This document shows, in pieces, positions 1 through 6,712 of a stretch of 7,861 nucleotides of DNA (the stretch's first letter is position 1; the number at the start of each line of letters is the position of its first letter). Made by a program: the position numbers and the translations under genes. The notes beneath the pieces were generated by a model. It made no database searches. It saw only the letters and a list, made by a program, of their open reading frames with translations, and was not told the DNA's origin. This DNA is from Terriglobus sp. (GTDB lineage Bacteria; Acidobacteriota; Terriglobia; Terriglobales; Acidobacteriaceae), in assembly GCA_023265355.1 (NCBI GenBank), contig JAHFTZ010000094.1, positions 1 to 7,861 on the forward strand, read 5' to 3'.

Positions 1-1445
1 TTGCTGGCCTCATCGTCGCCTACTTCGGGACAAGGATGTTGCTGGCACTCGCTTTCCCCGGAGCGCAGAACCTTCCCATTCATGCAACACCGTCACTTGA
101 GGTACTTGGGATTGCCTGCGGACTTTCGCTTGTAACCGGAATTCTATTTGGCGCAGCCCCGGCTTGGATTACGTCGCATGCCGAACCTGCCGATGCTCTG
201 CGCGGGTCTACGCGTACTACCGCAGCTGGCTCTTCGATTCTTCAGCGGACGCTTGTCGTGCTGCAGGCTGCGCTCTCGCTCGTGTTGTTGGTCGGTGCGG
301 GTCTTCTCTCGCAGAGTCTCAGTAAGCTTGAGCACCAGGACTTCAAGCTCTCCACAACGAACCGATATGTCGTCCACATCAATCCGCAAGCCGCAGGTTT
401 CAAGACGACGCAGGTAGAAGCCTTGTATCGGACCATCGCGGAACGATTCCACGGAATTTCCGGGGTGAAGTATGTCGGTATCGCGACTTACACACCACTT
501 GAAGGAAATAACTGGAGCAATAGCTGGCAGATTCAAGGCCAGCCTATGCCCGCCCCGGATGCGGATGACGGCGCTTCTTATGTCAGAGCGACGGCTGAAT
601 ACTTCGATGCGGTCGGCACCCACGTAATCAGGGGGCGTGGCATCACGGACCGGGACACCTCTACCGCCCCGGGTGTCGCTGTCGTAAACCAAACTTTTGC
701 CAATAAGTTTTTAAAGGCTAAAGATCCCATTGGGCAGCACTTCGGGGCACCGGGGCCGAAATCTTCAGGCGACTGGGAGATTGTAGGCGTCGTCGAGGAC
801 ACGAATTACAACGACCCACGTCGCTCGGCCAAGCCGATGTGCTTCATGCCGATTGTGCAGCGCAATGCGAGTAGCGACAAGCCAATCGAGAAAGATGAGT
901 CTCTCTATGCCGGCGCCATTGTGCTCGCGACGGAGCGCCCAATCGATGGGCTGGAGTCCATCACGCGCAGGACGCTTGCCAGCATTAATCCTAACTTCAC
1001 GGTCGTTCGATTCCAGACGTTTGGAGAACAGGTGCAGGGCCGGTTCACGCAAGACAGGCTGATTGCTCGTCTCACCCTGCTCTTCGGTATCCTCGCCCTG
1101 CTGCTTGCGGCGATTGGTCTCTACGGTGTCACGGCGTACTCGGTCTCTCGTCGCACGCAGGAGATCGGCGTTCGTATGGCACTTGGTGCGAATCGCGCTT
1201 CCGTTGTTCGCATGGTCTTGCAGTCTGCCATGCTGCAGGCTGGCCTTGGCCTTTTGATTGGTTTGCCGCTTACCTTCTTCTGTGTCCGATTTATCAAGTC
1301 GCAGATGTATCAGGTCCAGAGCTACGACCCTGCCGTTCTCACCACTGCCGTATTCACCCTCGCGCTGGCCGCTTTTCTAGCGGGATGGCTGCCGGCACGC
1401 CGCGCCGCTTCCATTGATCCCATGCGCGCACTGCGAACGGAGTAA
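1..1445 (+). CDS. MacB/FtsX-type ABC transporter permease (ADOP-like), 5' truncated by window edge
   Basis: This is the C-terminal part of an inner-membrane ABC permease. The reading frame is open from base 3, so the ATG at 36 is internal and the true start lies before the window. Visible in order are a membrane helix ending in LFGAAPAWITS (about 100-170), which looks like the end of a first FtsX domain; a short cytoplasmic linker (PADALRGSTRTT); a helix around LQAALSLVLLVGAGLL (about 265-315); a large periplasmic MacB-core domain (about 330-1050); then three C-terminal helices, with the family signature RRTQEIGVRMALGA between the first two and DPMRALRTE at the end. A second FtsX half following the end of a first one fits the duplicated acidobacterial permeases (ADOP), which lack a fused ATPase. 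The partner ATPase is not visible. MacB-type proteins use ATP hydrolysis in the cytoplasm to move substrates through a TolC-type duct; the TolC-like gene 2 bases downstream supports that role. The substrate is unknown. Confidence 0.9.
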   Translation, partial: AGLIVAYFGTRMLLALAFPGAQNLPIHATPSLEVLGIACGLSLVTGILFGAAPAWITSHAEPADALRGSTRTTAAGSSILQRTLVVLQAALSLVLLVGAGLLSQSLSKLEHQDFKLSTTNRYVVHINPQAAGFKTTQVEALYRTIAERFHGISGVKYVGIATYTPLEGNNWSNSWQIQGQPMPAPDADDGASYVRATAEYFDAVGTHVIRGRGITDRDTSTAPGVAVVNQTFANKFLKAKDPIGQHFGAPGPKSSGDWEIVGVVEDTNYNDPRRSAKPMCFMPIVQRNASSDKPIEKDESLYAGAIVLATERPIDGLESITRRTLASINPNFTVVRFQTFGEQVQGRFTQDRLIARLTLLFGILALLLAAIGLYGVTAYSVSRRTQEIGVRMALGANRASVVRMVLQSAMLQAGLGLLIGLPLTFFCVRFIKSQMYQVQSYDPAVLTTAVFTLALAAFLAGWLPARRAASIDPMRALRTE

Positions 1446-1447
1446 GA

Positions 1448-3373
1448 ATGAACAAGAGACTTTCTATCGCGGCCATCAGTGTCAGTATGATCGCCGGGGC
1501 TCAGACGCCTGCAACGCAGACAACAGCACAGACGCCAGCCATCGTCGAAACACCGGCGGTACGGGTTGCCGCACAGCAACCTGCGCTGCGGCTGGATATT
1601 CCTCACTCCTATAATCCCATCGCACCCTATCGTGCGACGCTGGTGCCGAAGCCAAACCTGGCCAACTCTCCGCGTGTCGACGGGTTGATTCACAATGGAA
1701 TTCTTGAGCTTTCTTTGAAAGATGCGATTGCGCTTGCTCTGGAGAACAATCTGGATCTTGCGATCTCGCGCTACAACATTCCCATCGCCAGCGCGGACGT
1801 TCTTCGTACACGGGCGGGTGGATCGTTCCGTGGTGTGAACACGGGCGTCGTGCAGAACACGCCGGGTGGCGGCGTAGGCGGCTTCGGTTCCGGTTCCTCC
1901 GGTGCTGGCGCCGGCGGCACGTCGGGTGGCGCAGGCGGAGCGGGTTCGGGCGCGAACGGTCTTGTTTCTTCCACGTTAGGTACGGGAACAAATGTGTCTT
2001 CGTACGATCCAACGATCACGGGGAGCTTCAACAACGAGCACTATGCGCAACCTCTGGCGAACCTGGTTGTCTACGGCACGCCGACCCTGCAACTGAACGA
2101 CACGAACGGCAACCTTGGTTACTCGCAGGCCTTTCCTACGGGTACCACCTTCTCCGCAGTGTTCAACAACAACAGGGAGACGACGAACAGCTCTTCCAGT
2201 TTTCTGAATCCGTCGTTGAACACTTACTACCGTGTGGCGCTCCAGCAGCAGTTGCTTGCCGGATTTGGACTTGGCCCCAATCTCCGCTTCCTTCGCATCG
2301 CGAAAAACAACCAGAGAATCTCCGATGCCGCCTTCCGTCTCCAGGTGGCGACGACGATCACACAGATCGCCAATATGTACTGGGATCTTGTGGCAGCATA
2401 CGAGGATGAAGGAGTAAAACAGCGAGCGCTTGAGTTCGCGCGACAGACTCTGGATAGCGGACGGAAGCAGCTTGCGCTGCAGGCCATTCCTGCGATGGAT
2501 GTGATGAAGGATGAGGCTGAGGTGGCCAATCGCGAGCAGGATGTCACCATTGCCAAGACCACGCTTCAGTTCCAGGAACTTTTGATCAAAAACGCTCTGA
2601 CGAAAAACCTTGATGACCCTATTCTCGAAGCCATCCCAGTTCATCCGACGGACAAGACCACAGCACTCACGGATGCTCCCGCGCCCGATCCGGGAGCGCT
2701 GATCGAGCAGGCCTTAAAGAACCGCATCGAACTAAGCGAGTCGGATATTGATCTGGAAAACCGCCGTCTCAGTCGCGACGCGGCACGCAATGCGTTGCTT
2801 CCAACTGTTGCCCTGACGGGGTACTACGGAGGCACAGGCCTCGCGGGTGTTCAGAACCCGAACACGAGCATCGTATCCACCGCGCCCGGAGGATACGGCG
2901 GTGCGGTAAGAAACGCCTTCAATAACAGCGCACCGGACTACTACGTTGGGTTAAACATGAATATCCCACTCCGGAATCGTGTGGCCAAATCCGATCAATA
3001 CCGTGCGGAGCTGGAAACGCGGCAATCAGAGATTCGCTTGCAGCAGCAAAAGAAGCAGATTCGTATTGAAGTTCGCAATGCGCAATACGCGCTGGCGCAG
3101 AGCCAGGCACGTGTGACCTCCGCCATCAAATCACGCGACCTGGCGCAGAAGACCTTCGAGATTACAGGAAAGGAGCAGGAGCTGGGAGCGGGGTCGAATC
3201 TTCAGACGCTCACGGCCCGGCGGGATCTTTCTATCGCAGAGTCGGCGCTTGTGGCGGCCATGACGGCATACGAGAAGGCTAAAATTGAACTCGACCGCGC
3301 TCTTGGGTCTACATTGGAAGCGAATACGATTTCCATCGAGTCTGCAAAGACGGGAATAGCCGCGAATCAGTAA
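1448..3373 (+). CDS. TolC-family outer membrane efflux protein
   Basis: This is a probable outer-membrane exit duct for the upstream permease. The ATG at 1448 follows the permease stop by 2 bases and has GGAG at 1439-1442 with a 5-base spacer, so the genes are co-transcribed and probably translationally coupled. Residues 1-20 form a short signal peptide (KR, a hydrophobic stretch, then AGAQ). A Thr/Pro/Gln/Ala-rich linker with repeated AQTPA units follows. The first outer-membrane efflux repeat starts near residue 85 (LELSLKDAIALALENN) and its helical barrel spans about 279-385, including TQIANMYWDLVAAYED. The second repeat spans about 415-623, with the helical part from about 510. At 641 residues it is clearly longer than the roughly 450-500 of classical TolC. 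Part of the excess is a glycine-rich insert at residues 140-170 in the first repeat. Family assignment is firm; the exported compound is unknown. Confidence 0.9.
   Translation: MNKRLSIAAISVSMIAGAQTPATQTTAQTPAIVETPAVRVAAQQPALRLDIPHSYNPIAPYRATLVPKPNLANSPRVDGLIHNGILELSLKDAIALALENNLDLAISRYNIPIASADVLRTRAGGSFRGVNTGVVQNTPGGGVGGFGSGSSGAGAGGTSGGAGGAGSGANGLVSSTLGTGTNVSSYDPTITGSFNNEHYAQPLANLVVYGTPTLQLNDTNGNLGYSQAFPTGTTFSAVFNNNRETTNSSSSFLNPSLNTYYRVALQQQLLAGFGLGPNLRFLRIAKNNQRISDAAFRLQVATTITQIANMYWDLVAAYEDEGVKQRALEFARQTLDSGRKQLALQAIPAMDVMKDEAEVANREQDVTIAKTTLQFQELLIKNALTKNLDDPILEAIPVHPTDKTTALTDAPAPDPGALIEQALKNRIELSESDIDLENRRLSRDAARNALLPTVALTGYYGGTGLAGVQNPNTSIVSTAPGGYGGAVRNAFNNSAPDYYVGLNMNIPLRNRVAKSDQYRAELETRQSEIRLQQQKKQIRIEVRNAQYALAQSQARVTSAIKSRDLAQKTFEITGKEQELGAGSNLQTLTARRDLSIAESALVAAMTAYEKAKIELDRALGSTLEANTISIESAKTGIAANQ
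1862..1961 (+). other. Glycine-rich low-complexity insert in the TolC-like protein
   Basis: Codons 139-171 of the TolC-like gene encode almost only Gly, Ser, Ala and Thr, with runs such as GGGVGGFGSGSSGAGAGG. The codons vary (ggt, ggc, gga, ggg), so this is not a clean tandem DNA repeat. It falls after the first helix of repeat 1 and before the strand-forming segment, where TolC proteins form an outer-membrane loop. It is therefore probably a flexible, possibly surface-exposed segment. The placement is inferred from position only. Confidence 0.7.
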
Positions 3374-3393
3374 TCGCCGCGAGGACGAACGAG

Positions 3394-4812
3394 ATGCTGG
3401 CCGATAGTAAGCCCGAGACAGAACGAAGGTCGTCCAGGGCGGACGCGGCGAAAGAAACGCCGTGTCGCCTGCTGGTGGCGGACGACCAACCTCAGATTCT
3501 GGAGGCGCTTCGTCTGCTGCTGAAGCCCGAGGGCTATGAGTTGGAGATGGTGAAGACTCCAGCGCGTGTGATCGAAGCTCTCTCTTCCGAAAGCTTCGAC
3601 GGAGTGCTCATCGATCTCAATTACACGATGGACACTACCTCTGGACGTGAGGGTCTGGATCTGCTTTCGCGCATCAAAGCGATCGACGCACAGCTTCCGA
3701 TTGTGGTGATGACGGCGTGGGGGAACATCGATCTTGCAGTGGAAGCAGTGCGGCTGGGAGCAGGGGACTTTATCCAGAAGCCCTGGGAGAATGCGCGCCT
3801 TCTGAATGTATTACGCACGCAGATGGAACTTCATCGCAGTCAAAAGCGTTCACAGTGGTTGGAGGCTGAGAACAGAATTCTTCGCGCACAGGGCGAACAC
3901 GAGATGATCGCCTCCGCACCCTCGATGCGACCGGTGCTGGAACTGATGGCACGCATTGGCCCATCGAATGCGAATGTCTTGATCACAGGGGAACACGGTA
4001 CAGGAAAAGAGGTGGTGGCGCAGACGCTGCACCGGCTCTCTTCGCGCGCCGATAGGCCGATTGTGGCCGTTAATACGGGGGCGCTTTCAGAGGGTGTCTT
4101 CGAGAGCGAGCTCTTTGGACACGTCAAGGGTGCTTTCACGGATGCGCGCGTGGATCGCATCGGACGCTTCGAACTTGCCAGTGGCAGCACTTTGTTTCTG
4201 GACGAGATTGCCAATATACCCATGCGGCAGCAGGCCAAGCTGTTACGGGTCTTAGAGACAGGGGAACTGGAGCGTGTCGGCTCCTCTGTGACGCGCAAGG
4301 TGGATGTACGCATGCTCTCTGCAACCAACGCCGACCTGCATGAGGAGTGCGCCGAAGGCCGCTTTCGCGAGGATCTTTTCTTCCGGTTGAATACCGTAGA
4401 GATTCACCTGCCTCCTCTGCGCGATCGTCGCGAAGATATTCCGCTTCTCGCTGGGCACTTTCTGTCACGCTACATTGCGCGGTATCGTAGGGCGATCTCT
4501 GGATTTGAACCGGTGGCGTTGCAGGCCCTCATGCAGTACGCTTGGCCTGGCAACGTGCGCGAGCTCGATCATACCGTTGAAAGAGCGGTGCTGATGGCGC
4601 ATGGCAATCGTATTGAAGCTGCGGATCTGCGTATTCAGGCACCCCGTTCGGCAGCACAGAGCCTCGATCACATGAGTCTCGAAGAGGTTGAGGCTATCCT
4701 GGTGCGAAAGGCGCTGGCGCGTGCCGACGGCAATGTCAGCCATGCAGCGGAGGCGCTCGGTCTGAGCCGTGGCGCGCTCTATCGGCGTATAGAGAAGTAT
4801 GGACTCCAATAA
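3394..4812 (+). CDS. Sigma-54-dependent response regulator, NtrC family (REC - AAA+ - Fis HTH)
   Basis: This is a phosphorylation-controlled transcription activator that would drive sigma-54 RNA polymerase. The start has GAGG at 3381-3384, 9 bases before the ATG. After a polar leader of about 22 residues comes a receiver domain (about 24-145) with acidic pair D30-D31, phospho-acceptor D74, T107 and K129. The loop after D74 reads NYTMDTTSGREGLDLL and is longer than in NtrC. The AAA+ domain (about 168-405) has Walker A GEHGTGKE (199-206), Walker B LFLDEI (267-272), the arginine-rich segment GRFREDLFFRLN and the typical WPGNVREL near its end. The sigma-54 contact loop at 246-251 reads GAFTDA, not GAFTGA. 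A Fis-type helix-turn-helix ends the protein (ADGNVSHAAEALGLSRGALYRR). The likely partner is the overlapping kinase downstream, and the likely target is this exporter operon; the target is inference. Confidence 0.95.
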   Translation: MLADSKPETERRSSRADAAKETPCRLLVADDQPQILEALRLLLKPEGYELEMVKTPARVIEALSSESFDGVLIDLNYTMDTTSGREGLDLLSRIKAIDAQLPIVVMTAWGNIDLAVEAVRLGAGDFIQKPWENARLLNVLRTQMELHRSQKRSQWLEAENRILRAQGEHEMIASAPSMRPVLELMARIGPSNANVLITGEHGTGKEVVAQTLHRLSSRADRPIVAVNTGALSEGVFESELFGHVKGAFTDARVDRIGRFELASGSTLFLDEIANIPMRQQAKLLRVLETGELERVGSSVTRKVDVRMLSATNADLHEECAEGRFREDLFFRLNTVEIHLPPLRDRREDIPLLAGHFLSRYIARYRRAISGFEPVALQALMQYAWPGNVRELDHTVERAVLMAHGNRIEAADLRIQAPRSAAQSLDHMSLEEVEAILVRKALARADGNVSHAAEALGLSRGALYRRIEKYGLQ

Positions 4813-6193
4813 CGACGGTCAGATGCCGTCGTTGCGCACGCGTCTTCCTTTGGGCAAATCGCCGCGGCGGCGCAGCTTTGAAAACCGCTTACGCGCTTCG
4901 CTCTCGCTCTTGAGCCTGCCTGCGCTTGCGCTCTGTGTCCTGGTGGGGAGAAGTCTTGGCTTGCAGTGGTTGGGCCTTTGCGTTGCGATCACGGTGGTTG
5001 TGATCTTCTGGTGGCTTGCCGTGCTGTTCCTGATGGACCAGATCAAGCTGCCTCTGCAAACACTGGCGAACGTTGTTGCCGCACTACGGGAAGAGGATTA
5101 TTCCTTTCGCGCGCGTGGGGGACGCAGGGATGATGCACTTGGAGATCTTGCTCTCGAAGTAAATGCACTGGCGAATCAGCTTCAAGGGCAGAAGACGAGT
5201 GTTCTGGAGACTATGGCGCTTTTGGAGATCGTGATGGGAACGATGCAGTCGCCGGTTTTTGCCTTCGATCCTGCGGGCGACCTCAAGCTGCTGAATGCAG
5301 CCGCAGGGACAGCGTTTGGTCTGGATGCAAGTGCCCTGGGCAAGGCTGCTGGCAGCCCTGCTCTCTGTACGGTTCTGCAGGCGAGCGATGGAGAGTTGCT
5401 TTCCTCCGTCGCGATGCAGCCCCAGACCCGCTGGGTGGTGAAGAGAAGCCACTTCCGTCTGCGTGGGGTTCCTCATACCCTCGTCGTTCTCTCCGATGTA
5501 AGCGCTGCTCTGCGGGACGAAGAGCGACTCGCCTGGGAAAGGTTGATTCGCGTGCTGGGACACGAGATCAATAACTCCCTCACGCCCATCAAGTCGATCG
5601 CCGGGACGCTGCGGTCGCACTACGCTTCGAAGGTCGACGATCCCGATGGAGATTTCTCCCGGGGACTTGAGGTGATCGAGGACCGGGCGGAGTCGTTGAA
5701 CCGCTTCCTTCAGGCTTACCGCGAACTGATGGGGCTGCCTGCGCCTCGGAGGGCAGAGACAGATCTTCTTCTTTTACTGCAGAGGGTAGCGTTACTGGAG
5801 AGGCGCCTTGACGTTTCGATGAGCGCAACAGAAAGTATTTTCCTTTTGATTGATGCGGATCAGATTGAGCAGGCCTTGATCAACTTAATACGGAATGCAG
5901 TCGATTCCGCCCTGGGAGCCGCGCCCGCACGCGGCGAAGTACCTCGCGTAGAACTGGCATGGCAGCGCGATGCCGACGATGTGCTCCTCACGATCACGGA
6001 TAACGGATCGGGCATCGCCAATGCGACCAATCTCTTTGTGCCGTTCTACACAACCAAGCCGAACGGTTCCGGCATTGGCCTGGTGCTGGCGCAGCAGATC
6101 GCGGAGGCGCATGGAGGCACGGTACGCCTTACCAATCTTGAAGGGACCTTGAAGGGATGCCGCGCCGAAGTTCGACTACCCTTTGTTGCCTGA
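4799..6193 (+). CDS. Membrane sensor histidine kinase (NtrY-like: 2 TM, HAMP, PAS, HisKA, HATPase)
   Basis: This kinase would phosphorylate D74 of the regulator encoded just upstream. The ATG at 4799 lies inside the last codons of that gene, giving a 14-base overlap and suggesting coupled translation and balanced amounts. A basic N-terminus (RRRSFENRLR) is followed by two membrane helices, about 33-50 and 57-79, joined by only about six residues, so there is no real periplasmic sensor domain. A HAMP-like linker (about 80-132) and a PAS-like domain (about 138-232, containing VFAFDPAGDLKLLNAAA) follow. The phospho-acceptor is H255 in GHEINNSLTPIKSI. The ATPase domain shows N366 in the N box (ALINLIRNAVDSAL), D401 in DNGSGI, the F box (FVPFYTTKP) and the G2 box GSGIGLVLAQQIAEAHGG. 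All catalytic boxes look intact. It is soluble on both sides of the helices only in the cytoplasm, so it may sense membrane or transporter state (inference). Confidence 0.93.
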   Translation: MDSNNDGQMPSLRTRLPLGKSPRRRSFENRLRASLSLLSLPALALCVLVGRSLGLQWLGLCVAITVVVIFWWLAVLFLMDQIKLPLQTLANVVAALREEDYSFRARGGRRDDALGDLALEVNALANQLQGQKTSVLETMALLEIVMGTMQSPVFAFDPAGDLKLLNAAAGTAFGLDASALGKAAGSPALCTVLQASDGELLSSVAMQPQTRWVVKRSHFRLRGVPHTLVVLSDVSAALRDEERLAWERLIRVLGHEINNSLTPIKSIAGTLRSHYASKVDDPDGDFSRGLEVIEDRAESLNRFLQAYRELMGLPAPRRAETDLLLLLQRVALLERRLDVSMSATESIFLLIDADQIEQALINLIRNAVDSALGAAPARGEVPRVELAWQRDADDVLLTITDNGSGIANATNLFVPFYTTKPNGSGIGLVLAQQIAEAHGGTVRLTNLEGTLKGCRAEVRLPFVA

Positions 6194-6243
6194 ACCTCCG
6201 TCAACACAACGCAACTCCAGACACACAGCCGTTCTAGACTATC

Positions 6244-6247
6244 GGAG
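6244..6247 (+). promoter_or_regulatory. Ribosome binding site that decides the marR start
   Basis: GGAG here is 8 bases before the ATG at 6256. The in-frame GTG at 6247 overlaps this element and has no purine-rich site of its own at a usable distance, so the ATG is the better start. Confidence 0.65.
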
Positions 6248-6255
6248 TGAATACG

Positions 6256-6705
6256 ATGCGGATCGATGCCTTTCTTCAAGAGAGCCCTATGTTTGCCGTC
6301 AGCCGGACCGCGCGCAGTTTTGAGGCGCTTGCGAACCGCGCTTTTGCTGCGGACGATCTGAATTTTCTGGAGGGTCTGATCCTGACCGCAATTTTTTTCG
6401 AAGCTCCGCTACAGGTCAAGCCGTCGCAGCTTGCGGAGGTCTTTTCGACCACCCGAGGAAACATCAGCCATAGTATCTCTTCTCTGGAAGGAAAGGGCCT
6501 GATACAGAGGAAGATCGATCCTCTGGACGCGCGGGCCTATCTGCTTGCGCTGAAGCCGCCTGGCAAGAAGTGTGCGATGCGCGTGATCAGCGCCTTGGAC
6601 AAGCTGCAAAGGGATTTTGAAAAGAAGGCAGGGAAGACGGCTCTCAAGGAAGCGCTCAGTGTGATGCGTGTTCTGGAGGAGATTGCCACTTCTTCTCAGG
6701 AGTGA
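6256..6705 (+). CDS. MarR-family winged-helix transcriptional regulator
   Basis: This is a small DNA-binding regulator of 149 residues, a normal MarR length. From the ATG, helical dimer segments flank a winged helix-turn-helix at about 57-99: PSQLAEVFSTTRGNISHSI, then SSLEGKGLIQRK and the wing with DPLDARAYLLALKPPGKK, which matches the MarR pattern of a Leu-Glu-x-x-Gly-Leu-Ile turn and a D-x-R wing. No cysteine suited to redox sensing stands out in the DNA-binding part. The gene lies 62 bases after the kinase gene; I see neither a terminator nor a convincing palindromic operator in that gap, so it may be read through from the upstream unit or have its own weak promoter. Its 3' end overlaps the convergent DUF1284 gene by 10 bases. 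MarR proteins often repress exporters or detoxification genes in response to small aromatic ligands, but ligand and targets here are unknown. Confidence 0.85.
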   Translation: MRIDAFLQESPMFAVSRTARSFEALANRAFAADDLNFLEGLILTAIFFEAPLQVKPSQLAEVFSTTRGNISHSISSLEGKGLIQRKIDPLDARAYLLALKPPGKKCAMRVISALDKLQRDFEKKAGKTALKEALSVMRVLEEIATSSQE

Positions 6706-6712
6706 GAAGAGG
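6689..6712. terminator. Inverted repeat spanning both stop codons of convergent marR and DUF1284 genes
   Basis: TCTTCTCA (6691-6698) and TGAGAAGA (6703-6710) are perfect 8-bp inverted arms around a 4-base loop GGAG. In the + strand RNA a G-U pair and a C-G pair extend the stem to 10. The marR stop TGA (6703-6705) is in the right arm and the DUF1284 stop (TCA at 6696-6698, read as TGA on the other strand) is in the left arm. No T-run follows on either strand, so an intrinsic bidirectional terminator is only possible, not shown. Confidence 0.4.

Noticed and set aside
36..38. ATG as the start of the permease gene
   Set aside because: The frame is open back to base 3, there is no ribosome binding site, and homologous permeases continue well upstream, so the gene is cut by the window edge.
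1976..2644. Long open frame (222 codons) on the - strand opposite the TolC-like gene, and similar long antisense frames at 144-692 and 3840-4328
   Set aside because: The + strand genes are clear family members across these regions, the antisense products resemble no family and have poor starts; long antisense frames are expected in GC-rich coding DNA.
3945..3962. TGGCACG inside the activator gene as an internal sigma-54 promoter
   Set aside because: At the -12 position the sequence is GGCCC rather than TTGCA, and it lies within the Walker A side of the coding region.
6229..6245. Candidate MarR operator around TTCTAGA upstream of marR
   Set aside because: Only the 6-bp core TCTAGA is palindromic; the flanks do not match on inversion, so it is below what a MarR dimer site normally shows.
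6392..6398. Run of seven T in marR as a possible phase-variation tract
   Set aside because: It encodes ordinary Ile-Phe-Phe codons in frame, is short, and nothing suggests recurrent slippage.
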